Below are positions 1-7,837 of a stretch of DNA of 43,930 nt, in pieces. Every line of letters starts with the position of its first letter. Position 1 is the stretch's first letter. This DNA is from Massilia polaris. Its GTDB lineage: Bacteria > Pseudomonadota > Gammaproteobacteria > Burkholderiales > Burkholderiaceae_D. The notes under the pieces are model-generated. The model was not told the origin of the DNA and made no database searches. It saw only the letters and a list, made by a program, of their open reading frames with translations. The position numbers and the translations under genes were made by a program. The stretch covers positions 1 to 43,930 of the forward strand of contig NZ_JABBGG010000019.1 of assembly GCF_012927275.1 (NCBI RefSeq), read 5' to 3'.

Positions 1-127
1 CAACTGGCTGTGGACCTACAATCACGACCGGCCCAACATGGCACTCGGCGGTATTACGCCAAAACAGAAATTGGCACTTGCCGCTTAACCTCTACTTTTA
101 GCGTGCTCTAAAAATGGGGGGATTACC
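1..127 (+). mobile_element. Right end of an IS3-family insertion sequence
   Basis: The window opens inside the end of an IS3-family transposase gene (stop at 86-88). It is followed by about 40 bp of non-coding sequence ending in a G-rich stretch (TGGGGGGATTACC), which resembles the outer end of IS3/IS407-group elements. The left end and most of the element lie outside the window. The exact boundary near 126-127 is an estimate, because the partner inverted repeat cannot be seen. Confidence 0.6.
2..88 (+). CDS. IS3-family transposase, C-terminal 28 residues only
   Basis: Reading from base 2 gives NWLWTYNHDRPNMALGG followed by ITPKQKLALAA and a TAA stop. This is the typical C-terminus of the rve-type (DDE) integrase subunit OrfB of IS3-family elements: a W-x-Y-N-x-x-R-P-x-x-x-L/I-G-G-x-T-P signature close to the end. 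The catalytic DDE residues lie upstream of the window, so it cannot be judged whether the gene is intact. Confidence 0.8.
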   Translation, partial: NWLWTYNHDRPNMALGGITPKQKLALAA

Positions 128-472
128 CTCAACTTTCAAAGCTCGGCAATGTTAATCCAACTTTCCGATGTCTCTATGCCGCGAAGTCTTCACGGGCCAG
201 TCCTGGCTATAAGGCCAGCGCACTCATCCTCGAGAAAATTCTAACGCATGACTACTGGGCAGATCGGTGCCGATGGCGAGCCACCCGCGCGCGTTCGCCA
301 CCTCGCCGCTTGCGCGATCTTCTTGCGCCCCGTGGGCGTAGACCGGGCCCCTCCCGGTCCGAATCGCCCTGGCGCATGCGCACCAGAGTCTGTCGGTACT
401 GGAACATCTCGAAGCTCCGTTTGGTCACGGCGCATCAGCAGAAAGTGTCACCCCGATGACGAAAAACGTCAG

Positions 473-490
473 CATTTTTCCTGAAAAATG
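473..490. promoter_or_regulatory. Perfect 8-bp inverted repeat, possible activator site
   Basis: CATTTTTC-CT-GAAAAATG is an exact dyad with a 2-bp spacer. Its centre lies about 90 bp upstream of the start point expected from the candidate sigma-54 promoter at 545-560, the distance at which enhancer-binding proteins usually bind. A regulatory role is inference. It could also be a weak hairpin at the end of an unseen transcript. Confidence 0.3.
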
Positions 491-544
491 GCATTAAATT
501 ATGCTATTTGCATCGATATGACACGAAAACTGCCTCAATATTGC

Positions 545-560
545 TGGTATGACATTTGCT
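545..560 (+). promoter_or_regulatory. Candidate sigma-54 (RpoN) promoter
   Basis: TGGTATG-ACAT-TTGCT fits the -24/-12 pattern TGGCACG-N4-TTGCW. GG and GC are at the required spacing, the -12 block is perfect and the -24 block matches 5 of 7. Transcription would begin near 572 and run into the gene at 748. No convincing sigma-70 promoter was noticed closer to that gene. The match is by eye only. Confidence 0.4.
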
Positions 561-747
561 TATAGATAAGTCTACGCGCAGTTGATGAGGTGGCGCCAGT
601 CGCCAATCGCCATCAGCACGTGTTCAGCCCGGCTGCGTTAGCAGAATGTCACACCAACCGGCCTATCGAAGCTACGCACGACGAGGCGGCCAAGGCGCGC
701 AAGCAACGGGATGTACCAGTGACGAACCAAAAGCAAAGGGATAGACC

Positions 748-3700
748 ATGAGCAAAGCGCCATATCGGCATCGATCGAGCTTAGAACAGTTACGCAATCG
801 TTCAACACGAGGGCTGCCGTTCGCCCTGACGTTGTTGCTGGCAGCCTGCGGCGGCGGGGGCGGCGAGTCCACAGTCCCTGGATCCCAGAACGTTTTGCTT
901 GCTATGTCCAACTCGATGTCCGCGCGCAAGGCGGCAGAAATCCCGCTCACGCCGGTAAGCGCCGGCGCTAGTTCGTCAGAACGTGGCGACTTGTCCGCCG
1001 CTGCGGCGATCGACCACAACGAAAGCACGCGCTGGAGCAGCGAGTTCTCCGACGACCAGTACCTGACGCTGGATTTCGGGAAATCCGAGCTCATCAGCCG
1101 CGTGCGCATCGACTGGGAGAACGCCCACGCTGTTCAATACCTCTTGCAAGTCTCCGACGATAATACGAATTGGACCACGATCAAGGCTGTCGACAACAGC
1201 CAGGGCGGCACCGAAGACATAGGCGGGCTCTCAGGCCAGGGCCGCTATCTGCGTATGAAGGGCGTCAAGCGCTCGACGCAGTACGGCTATTCCATCCTCG
1301 AGATCCAGGCGTTCTCGGGCACGCCGGTCGCACCGCAACCGGTGCCCCAACCGGACCCCGCACCGGCGCCCGGTCCGATCGACACCAGCAAGCCCGGCGT
1401 GTCGGTCAAGCCGGTGGCGACCAGCTCCTCCGCGCTGGAAAACCCAGGCTTGTCCGCCGCACTGGCGATCGACGGCAAACCGACGACCCGCTGGGCCAGT
1501 TCGTTCGAGGACGGGGCCTGGATCCAATTCGACTTCGGCACCAGGACGCAGATCGGCTATATAAAGCTGCTCTGGGAGAACTCCTACGGAAAGCAGTACG
1601 CGCTGCGCGTGTCGGATGACGGTCAGAATTGGTCGCAACTACGCTACGTGACCAATGGCCAGGGGGGCACCGAGGAATTTTTCAATCTCGGCGCCAATGC
1701 CCGCTACATCCGACTGCAGGGTGTGGCCCGAGCCACACAGTATGGCTACTCGCTTTTCGAGGTGGAGTTCAAAACACCCGGCAGCGACAACACGGTGCTT
1801 AACGCCGCCACGTCGGCGCTGCAGTTCCCCGCCAACGGCAACGGGTGGGCGCCATTGCCCACATCGGTCGAGCCGCTCGAAACGCTGCAGTTCACGCTGT
1901 CCGACGGCACGCTGGTCACCCGATTCGGCGCACGCGGCTTAGCCCGTCACGGTCGCGAGCGTGGCGAGGAATGGAATGAAATCGGCTATGGCCCCAACGA
2001 GACAGTCGATCCGGTGACGGGTCTTGCAGTGGACAAAGGGCCAGGCAATTACCTGACCTTCGTGCCGAATTACTTCAAGAACCGTACCTGGGGCTTCGAG
2101 ATCATCGACAATAGCCGCGTGGCGGGTGTGACTAAGCCGACGCTGACTGTTAACCAGTACAACACCGTGGACTTCCTGCCTGGCGGCGTGGCGTTCTTCC
2201 GCGCGTTCGACCGGCCGGGCGTGACAGGCTATGGCTGGATGAACCCCGGCGAGCTCGTCGATCGCAACGTCTCCATTTGCAAGCCCGTACCCTACCCTGC
2301 CAACGGCAAACTGGCCAGCGCCAATGGAATCAACGGCGCCTGTACCCTGCTGGTCAAGGAGTACCCGGGGCATGGTGATCTCGACGCCAGTGGCTTCCCG
2401 AATGGCAGGAATATCCCGGCGCGTCCCCTCGTCGCTGGTGACGTCATCGAAGTATCGCCGTCCATGTTCTCCACGACCAATGCCATGCAGGCCAAGGGTG
2501 ACAACGGCGGTATCCGCTATTACTCATCCGAATTTATGTACGTGGTGGGCACGGGTCTCCGGCCCTGGTACGGAGTGCAGCCACGTCTTAACTCGGTGCC
2601 GCTTCCGGCGGAGACTTTGTCGGGCGGCGTCGGCTCGGTGTCCTATGACTACACGGACAATGGGTCGTTCATGTTCCAGCAGCCGCACACCAATATCGGC
2701 ATGCAGAATATGCAACGTTTCGTCGAAGGCCGGCGGCTGGTTCATACTAATTTCGCGACCGGCGAGCACAACGAGCCAGGCAATGAGCGCTACACGCCAG
2801 CTGTGGGACTGCGGGGGCAGCGCTTCAACCAGTCCGCCTGCATCGCCTGCCACGTCAACAACGGCCGCAGCCCAGGCCCAAGCTCCCTGAACCAGCGGCT
2901 TGACAGCATGTCCGTCCGGGTTGCGGCTACCGGCGCTACGGGGCAGCAACTGCCGCATCCGCAGTATGGCAGCGCGGTTCAGATGAACACGCTGTCGGCC
3001 ACTGGCGCCTCGCAAGATTGGGGCAACAGCGTTCGTGTGGGGGGATTCGAGAGCCGTTCAGTAAAGCTTGCAGACGGCACGATCGTCGAATTGCGCAAGC
3101 CAACGCTGGCGTTCGACGGTCCGGTGCCGGATACTTTTTCGCTGCGTGCCGCCCAGCCCATGATTGGCACTGGCTTGCTCGAAGCCGTACCTGAAGCGGA
3201 TATCCTCGCGCGCGCCCGCTCGACACCGGACGGTGATGGCGTCATGGGCCAGGCCAACTATGTCTTCGATCCCGAGACTGGTGCCGTCCGCGTGGGTCGC
3301 TTCGGCTGGAAGGCGACCAAGGCGACGCTGCGCCAACAGACCGCTGCCGCGCTGCTGGCGGACATGGCGGTGACCTCGCCCGTCTACCCCAACCGGTCCT
3401 GCAGCACCGACCCTGCCGGCTGCGCTTCCGCCGGGGCCCAGAAGGGCATCTCGGAGTCCGATCTGCAATCGATCTCGCGCTATCTTGCGCTGGTGGGCGT
3501 GCCGGCCCAACGCAGTGTTGCCAGCGGCTTCCCCAAGGGCGTGGCACCGCTGGATGAACACCGCGTCGATCCGCTACAGGTGCGTTCCGGCGCCAAGGTC
3601 TTCGAGGGCATGCGATGTGCGGCCTGCCACACCGTGGAGATGAAAACTGGACCAGGGCACCTGTTCGCCGAGCTGCGCAACCAGACCATCCGGCCCTACA

Positions 3701-3984
3701 CCGACTTACTGCTGCACGACATGGGTCCGGACCTTGCCGACAAGCTTGTCGAGGGTCAAGCCAAAGGTAGCATGTGGCGTACGTCGCCGTTGTGGGGCAT
3801 CGGCTATACCGAGAAGGTCATGGGCAGCAACGCTAAAGTAGGTTACTTGCACGATGGTCGCGCCCGAAACCTCACCGAGGCCATCCTCTGGCACGGCGGT
3901 GAGGCGGCTCGCGCCCGCCAGCGCTTCGAAACCCTGTCCAAGGCGGACCGTGAGGCCCTGCTGGCGTTCCTGAAGTCGCTTTAA
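748..3984 (+). CDS. Lipoprotein with two discoidin-like domains and a di-haem oxidoreductase (DHOR/DUF1111) domain
   Basis: A 1078-residue predicted secreted lipoprotein. The signal segment ends in LLAAC with lipid-anchored Cys34, followed by a Gly-rich linker. Two repeats of about 125 residues (roughly 65-190 and 220-345) share the patterns STRW-SS/AS-F and DFG..I-YI/RV-I-WEN, and look like F5/8 type C (discoidin) carbohydrate- or surface-binding domains. A Pro-rich linker (192-215) separates them. After an unassigned middle part (350-640), the C-terminal half carries two CxxCH c-type haem motifs, Cys698-IAC-His702 and Cys957-AAC-His961, and the ending LHDGRARNLTEAILWHGGEA typical of the DHOR (PF06537) family. 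That family is distantly related to MauG and di-haem cytochrome c peroxidases. Expected location is the outer membrane or periplasm, with haem attached by the cytochrome c maturation system. AAAGGGA precedes the ATG at suitable distance. Substrate unknown. The domain combination is unusual. Confidence 0.85.
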   Translation: MSKAPYRHRSSLEQLRNRSTRGLPFALTLLLAACGGGGGESTVPGSQNVLLAMSNSMSARKAAEIPLTPVSAGASSSERGDLSAAAAIDHNESTRWSSEFSDDQYLTLDFGKSELISRVRIDWENAHAVQYLLQVSDDNTNWTTIKAVDNSQGGTEDIGGLSGQGRYLRMKGVKRSTQYGYSILEIQAFSGTPVAPQPVPQPDPAPAPGPIDTSKPGVSVKPVATSSSALENPGLSAALAIDGKPTTRWASSFEDGAWIQFDFGTRTQIGYIKLLWENSYGKQYALRVSDDGQNWSQLRYVTNGQGGTEEFFNLGANARYIRLQGVARATQYGYSLFEVEFKTPGSDNTVLNAATSALQFPANGNGWAPLPTSVEPLETLQFTLSDGTLVTRFGARGLARHGRERGEEWNEIGYGPNETVDPVTGLAVDKGPGNYLTFVPNYFKNRTWGFEIIDNSRVAGVTKPTLTVNQYNTVDFLPGGVAFFRAFDRPGVTGYGWMNPGELVDRNVSICKPVPYPANGKLASANGINGACTLLVKEYPGHGDLDASGFPNGRNIPARPLVAGDVIEVSPSMFSTTNAMQAKGDNGGIRYYSSEFMYVVGTGLRPWYGVQPRLNSVPLPAETLSGGVGSVSYDYTDNGSFMFQQPHTNIGMQNMQRFVEGRRLVHTNFATGEHNEPGNERYTPAVGLRGQRFNQSACIACHVNNGRSPGPSSLNQRLDSMSVRVAATGATGQQLPHPQYGSAVQMNTLSATGASQDWGNSVRVGGFESRSVKLADGTIVELRKPTLAFDGPVPDTFSLRAAQPMIGTGLLEAVPEADILARARSTPDGDGVMGQANYVFDPETGAVRVGRFGWKATKATLRQQTAAALLADMAVTSPVYPNRSCSTDPAGCASAGAQKGISESDLQSISRYLALVGVPAQRSVASGFPKGVAPLDEHRVDPLQVRSGAKVFEGMRCAACHTVEMKTGPGHLFAELRNQTIRPYTDLLLHDMGPDLADKLVEGQAKGSMWRTSPLWGIGYTEKVMGSNAKVGYLHDGRARNLTEAILWHGGEAARARQRFETLSKADREALLAFLKSL

Positions 3985-4012
3985 TCGCTTAAGGACCGTT
4001 TTGTATAATATG

Positions 4013-4048
4013 CCGGCCGCTGAGTTGTTAGCGCTACCCAGCGGCCGG
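4013..4048. terminator. Hairpin between convergent genes
   Basis: CCGGCCGCTG (4013-4022) pairs perfectly with CAGCGGCCGG (4039-4048) around a 16-nt loop. It sits between the ends of the convergent genes at 3984 and 4068, so it could terminate both. There is no clear T-run on either side, so termination efficiency is uncertain. Confidence 0.5.
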
Positions 4049-4067
4049 TTACATGATGCTCGTAACC

Positions 4068-6272
4068 CTAGCTGGAGGTAGCCGCCACATTGGCCCGTGC
4101 CATGTGCAATTTTTTGTAGCTGTCGATCAGGCGCTGGTGCCTATCGAGCCCCTCCAGTTTCGTACTCGTTGGCGTTAAACCGAAGAAGCGCACGCTGCCG
4201 TCCACCGACCCCATCACTGCATCCATCCGAGGATTGCCAAACATCCGGCGGAAATTGGCCGCGTAATCGTCCAGCTCCAAGGCGTCATCCAGCAGCACCT
4301 CTAACACCACATTCAAGGCCTGATAAAACAATCGGCGCTCGACCGTGTTGTCGTTGTACTGCAGGAAGGCTCCGACCAGCTCATGCGCCTCTTCAAATTG
4401 CTGCAAGGCCAGATGAATCAGCAGCTTCAACTCCAGAGTTGTCAGCTGGCCCCAGTCCGTATTCTCGTCAAATTCGACGCCGATCAATGTGGCGATGTCG
4501 CCGTAATCATCCAGCTCACTGTTCTCTAAACGCTCAAGCAGTGCTTCCAGGCTGGCGTCGTCCAGGCGATGCAAGTTCAAAATATCGGCCCGGAACAACA
4601 GCGCTTTGTTTGTGTTATCCCAGATCAAATCTTCTACCGGATAGATTTCCGAATAACCCGGCACCAAGATCCGACAGGCAATTGCGCCTAACTGGTCATA
4701 CACCGCCACGTACGCTTCCTTGCCCATGTCTTCGAGAATGCCGAACAAGGTCGCGGCTTCCTCGGCATTGGAGTTTTCACCCTGGCCAGAAAAATCCCAC
4801 TCAACAAAATCGTAATCAGCTTTGGCGCTGAAAAAGCGCCACGACACGATGCCGCTGGAGTCAATGAAGTGTTCAACAAAGTTATTTGGCTCAGTCACGG
4901 CTTCGCTTGCAAAGGTGGGCTGAGGTAAATCGTTCAAACCTTCAAAACTACGACCCTGTAGCAATTCCGTCAGACTACGTTCCAGCGCCACCTCGAAGCT
5001 TGGGTGCGCGCCGAACGATGCAAACACACCGCCTGTGCGCGGGTTCATCAAGGTGACGCACATCACCGGGTACACGCCTCCCAGCGACGCATCCTTCACC
5101 AGCACCGGAAAGCCCTGCTCTTCCAACCCCTGAATGCCGGCCAGAATGCCAGGATATTTCGCCAGCACTTCCTGCGGCACGTCGGGCAATGCGATTTCGC
5201 CTTCCAGAATTTCGCGTTTGACCGCCCGTTCGAAAATTTCTGATAGACATTGCACCTGCGCCTCGACCAGCGTATTCCCGGCACTCATGCCATTACTGAC
5301 GTACAGGTTTTCGACCAGGTTGGACGGAAAATACACCACCGCGCCGTCCGACTGCCGAACATACGGCAGCGAGCAGATACCGCGCTGCTCATTGCCGGAG
5401 TTGGTGTCGACCAGGTGCGAGCCACGCAACTCGCCATCGGGATTGTAAATTTCCAGACAGTGCTCATCCAGAATTTCAGGCGGCAGCGCATCTTTAAGGC
5501 CAGGTTTGAACCAGCGTTCGTTCGGGTAATGGACGAACGCCGCGTTGGCGAAGTCTTCGCCCCAAAACGTACCGGCGTAGAAATGGTTGTTGTTCAGTCG
5601 CTCGATATACTCTCCCAACGCCGACGCCAACGCGCTTTCTTTGGTCGCTCCCTTGCCATTGGTAAAACACATCGGCGAGTGCGCATCGCGGATATGTAGC
5701 GACCACACATTGGGAACGATATTGCGCCACGAAGCAATTTCAATCTTGATGCCCAGGTCCGCCAAAACGCCCGACATATTGGCAATGGTTTGCTCCAACG
5801 GCAGATCCTTGCCCGCAATATAGGTGCTCGCTTCAGAAGCCGGATTCACCATCAGCAACGCCTGAGCATCGGCATCTAAATTCGCTACCTCTTCAATCAC
5901 GAACTCGGGGCCGGCTTGCACCACTTTTTTCACCGTACAACGGTCGATGGAGCGCAAAATACCTTGGCGGTCTTTGTCGGAGATGTCCGCCGGCAACTCA
6001 ACCTGAATCTTGAAAATCTGCTGGTAACGGTTTTCCGGATCAACAATATTATTTTGCGACAGGCGGATATTTTCGGTAGGAATATTGCGGGTTACGCAAT
6101 ACAACTTCACAAAATACGCCGCACACAGGGCCGATGAGGCCAGAAAGTAGTCAAACGGACCCGGCGCCGAGCCATCGCCCTTGTAACGTATCGGTTGGTC
6201 GGCGATCACCGTGAAATCATCGAACTTGGCTTCAAGACGAAGCTTATCGAGAAAGTTGACCTTAATTTCCAT
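4068..6272 (-). CDS. ycaO: OsmC domain / YcaO domain fusion protein
   Basis: A 734-residue fusion. Residues 1-130 are an OsmC-like peroxiredoxin-fold domain with both expected cysteines (Cys50 in SSALCAAYF, Cys112 in SIDRCTVKK). Residues from about 150 on form a YcaO domain with the ATP-binding acidic motifs SALGEYIER (Glu221/Glu224 region) and EAQVQCLSEIFERAVK, plus RSLTELLQGR. E. coli YcaO lacks the OsmC part and has been linked to beta-methylthiolation of ribosomal protein S12. Other YcaO proteins activate peptide backbone amides using ATP. No RiPP precursor or partner gene is visible nearby, so a housekeeping role is more likely than peptide natural-product synthesis. The ATG at 6272 is chosen over the one 14 codons upstream because family members begin MEIKVNFLD and the upstream extension is not protein-like. 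Composition is less GC-rich than its neighbours, so acquisition by transfer is possible. Confidence 0.9.
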   Translation of the reverse strand: MEIKVNFLDKLRLEAKFDDFTVIADQPIRYKGDGSAPGPFDYFLASSALCAAYFVKLYCVTRNIPTENIRLSQNNIVDPENRYQQIFKIQVELPADISDKDRQGILRSIDRCTVKKVVQAGPEFVIEEVANLDADAQALLMVNPASEASTYIAGKDLPLEQTIANMSGVLADLGIKIEIASWRNIVPNVWSLHIRDAHSPMCFTNGKGATKESALASALGEYIERLNNNHFYAGTFWGEDFANAAFVHYPNERWFKPGLKDALPPEILDEHCLEIYNPDGELRGSHLVDTNSGNEQRGICSLPYVRQSDGAVVYFPSNLVENLYVSNGMSAGNTLVEAQVQCLSEIFERAVKREILEGEIALPDVPQEVLAKYPGILAGIQGLEEQGFPVLVKDASLGGVYPVMCVTLMNPRTGGVFASFGAHPSFEVALERSLTELLQGRSFEGLNDLPQPTFASEAVTEPNNFVEHFIDSSGIVSWRFFSAKADYDFVEWDFSGQGENSNAEEAATLFGILEDMGKEAYVAVYDQLGAIACRILVPGYSEIYPVEDLIWDNTNKALLFRADILNLHRLDDASLEALLERLENSELDDYGDIATLIGVEFDENTDWGQLTTLELKLLIHLALQQFEEAHELVGAFLQYNDNTVERRLFYQALNVVLEVLLDDALELDDYAANFRRMFGNPRMDAVMGSVDGSVRFFGLTPTSTKLEGLDRHQRLIDSYKKLHMARANVAATSS

Positions 6273-6614
6273 GGGGGAATTCCAAAATAGTGCGCAAAAT
6301 CGCTTAGACAGCATTATCCGTTCTTTTAGCCTTACAGCATAGGCTGATGACCGGCCCCATACCGTCGGGGTGCGCGTAAGCCTGTTCCTACATCACCAAT
6401 ATAAGTCGCCATCCCGTCGATCCGTCCGGCTTTCTTTCCGGTGCTAGCGCCATCGCAGCATGTTCATCGATGGCCTGGACATGCTGGGATCGACGCTGCG
6501 TCACAAGCAGCAGATCGAGTCCTTTGCCCGCAACTGGCACGGGGCTCATCCCTGGCTGAAAGACGTTGCCGCGGTGACGCGTGACAGGCTTAACCGGACA
6601 GCAAACGCTCGTAT
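6273..6614. other. Intergenic region with one small unassigned frame
   Basis: About 340 bp separate the OsmC-YcaO gene from the DUF1801 gene. The first 150 bp should hold the promoter of the OsmC-YcaO gene but no hexamer pair stands out. The second half holds the small plus-strand frame 6460-6618, described separately. Confidence 0.5.
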
Positions 6615-6618
6615 TTAA
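6460..6618 (+). CDS. Small unrecognised open frame, possibly a gene remnant
   Basis: A 52-codon frame starting MFIDGLDMLGSTLRHKQQ and ending in NRTANARI. The first two thirds have GC-rich third positions like real genes here. A stop codon lies just 12 bp upstream, and there is no ribosome-binding site, so it may be the C-terminal scrap of a lost gene rather than a small gene. It ends tail-to-tail with the DUF1801 gene, overlapping by 4 bp. I do not recognise the protein family. Confidence 0.2.
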   Translation: MFIDGLDMLGSTLRHKQQIESFARNWHGAHPWLKDVAAVTRDRLNRTANARI

Positions 6619-7055
6619 GGATGGCCTGGCGCGGGTTTGCGCCTGGCCACCGGCCGCTTCGCAGCTGTGGATCTGTTCAGGGCCACGGCGGCGCGGATCA
6701 AGGCGATCAGGGCCTCCTCGTCAACCGCTTCGCCTTCATGGAGATCGATGGCGCGCCGGGTGTTTCCTTCGAGGCTGGAATTGAACAGGCCCGAAGGGTC
6801 GTCCAAGGAGGCACCCTTGGCGAAAGTCATCTTCACCGCACTTTTGTACGTCTCACCGGTACAAATGATTCCAGCGTGTTCCCACACCGGGACCCCGCGC
6901 CACTTTACTTCTTCGATCACCTCGGGATCGGCCTTCTTGATGATTTTCCGAATCAGCGCGAGCGTCGGGCCGCGCCAATCGCCCAGTTCCTTAATTTTCG
7001 CGTCGATCAGTTGAGCGGGAGAGTTACTGACTTCGTCTTCAGCCTTCTTCAGCAT
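6615..7055 (-). CDS. DUF1801 domain-containing protein
   Basis: A 146-residue cytoplasmic protein matching the DUF1801 (YdhG-like) family in length and in the run EEVKWRGVPVWEH...GETYKSAVKMTFAKGA. These proteins have a small alpha/beta fold related to iron-chaperone-like YdhG; molecular function is not established. The start overlaps the last 7 bp of the upstream SDR gene, with AGAAAGAG before the ATG, so the two are probably translationally coupled. The C-terminal tail (RPVARRKPAPGHP) is basic and probably disordered. Confidence 0.8.
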   Translation of the reverse strand: MLKKAEDEVSNSPAQLIDAKIKELGDWRGPTLALIRKIIKKADPEVIEEVKWRGVPVWEHAGIICTGETYKSAVKMTFAKGASLDDPSGLFNSSLEGNTRRAIDLHEGEAVDEEALIALIRAAVALNRSTAAKRPVARRKPAPGHP

Positions 7056-7828
7056 CGGTCTCTTTCTTGTTTGTGGCTTCCCAAGATCGGTAGTCGGCCG
7101 CCGTCCGCTGTCAGGACACTGCCTGAGATAAAGCTCGACTTGTGCGACGCCAGGAATAACACAATTTCTGCGACCTCTGACGGCTTTCCAACCTCGCGCT
7201 TGTCGATCGTCTCTTCGCCCGACTTCACCTGCGGATTATTCCAGAGCATCTCGGTATCCACCGCGCCCAGTCTCAGCGCATTCACCCGGATGCGCCGTTC
7301 GTAGCATTCAAGCGCGAGTCCGCGCGTGAACGCTTCAAGCCAGCCCTTGCTTGCAGAATATGCCGTGCTGTGGGTGTCCGTAGCGATTGCGTGAACCGAC
7401 GAAATGTTGATGATGGAACTGTCCTGCGGCATGTGCGGGATGGCGTGCTTTGCCATCAAGAACGGGCCGCGCATGTTCACTGCTACCGTATGCCCCCATT
7501 CCGCCTCGTCCATGTCAATCAACGGACCGGTCGCCATGACGGCGGCATTGTTGACCATCACGTCAATCGACTTCCATCGTTTGACGATATCCGAAACCGC
7601 GTTGCGCACCTCGTCACTATTGGCGACATCGGCATGGATAAAACTGCAGTCGCCGACGCCCAGGCGCCCTGCCAGCGCCTTTAGTTTAGCTTCGACTTCC
7701 CGCCCGGCGTCGTCGTTGCGCCCAATAATTGCCGTGCGAGCGCCCTCCTCCACAAACCTGCGTGCGATCGCCTCGCCGATGCCGGCGGTACCGCCGGTAA
7801 TCACCGCCACCCGGTCGCGTAATTCCAT
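7049..7828 (-). CDS. SDR family oxidoreductase
   Basis: A 259-residue classical short-chain dehydrogenase/reductase. It shows the Rossmann cofactor motif TGGTAGIG (11-18), NNAA (93-96), the catalytic Ser143/Ser144, Tyr157-x-x-x-Lys161 (YSASK), and a terminal SGSVLTADGG, which contributes to the tetramer interface in this family. Substrate cannot be predicted. It starts 9 bp after the stop of the GH1-like glycosidase gene and overlaps the DUF1801 gene, so the three probably form one transcript. The C-terminal extension after TADGG (LPILGSHKQERDRC) is a little longer than usual. Confidence 0.9.
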   Translation of the reverse strand: MELRDRVAVITGGTAGIGEAIARRFVEEGARTAIIGRNDDAGREVEAKLKALAGRLGVGDCSFIHADVANSDEVRNAVSDIVKRWKSIDVMVNNAAVMATGPLIDMDEAEWGHTVAVNMRGPFLMAKHAIPHMPQDSSIINISSVHAIATDTHSTAYSASKGWLEAFTRGLALECYERRIRVNALRLGAVDTEMLWNNPQVKSGEETIDKREVGKPSEVAEIVLFLASHKSSFISGSVLTADGGRLPILGSHKQERDRC

Positions 7829-7837
7829 ACGCCCCCT

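Larger units (their letters stand above)
128..747. other. 620-bp non-coding stretch before the discoidin/di-haem gene
   Basis: No convincing gene is visible. The two overlapping opposite-strand open frames at 241-484 have no recognisable protein and no ribosome site. The left part is GC-rich. The part from about 460 to 560 is AT-rich and holds a perfect 8-bp inverted repeat (473-490) and a candidate sigma-54 promoter (545-560). The region between the promoter and the gene would be a long 5' leader of about 175 nt with no obvious structure. The insertion-sequence end next to it suggests part of it is rearranged sequence. Confidence 0.5.

Noticed and set aside
241-484. Opposite-strand overlapping open frames of 64 and 78 codons
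   Set aside because: No ribosome site, no family, both frames mirror each other as expected for random GC-rich sequence.
4068-6272. YcaO as part of a thiazole/oxazole peptide (RiPP) cluster
   Set aside because: No precursor peptide, E1-like partner, dehydrogenase or exporter is adjacent, and the OsmC-YcaO fusion belongs to the E. coli-type housekeeping group.
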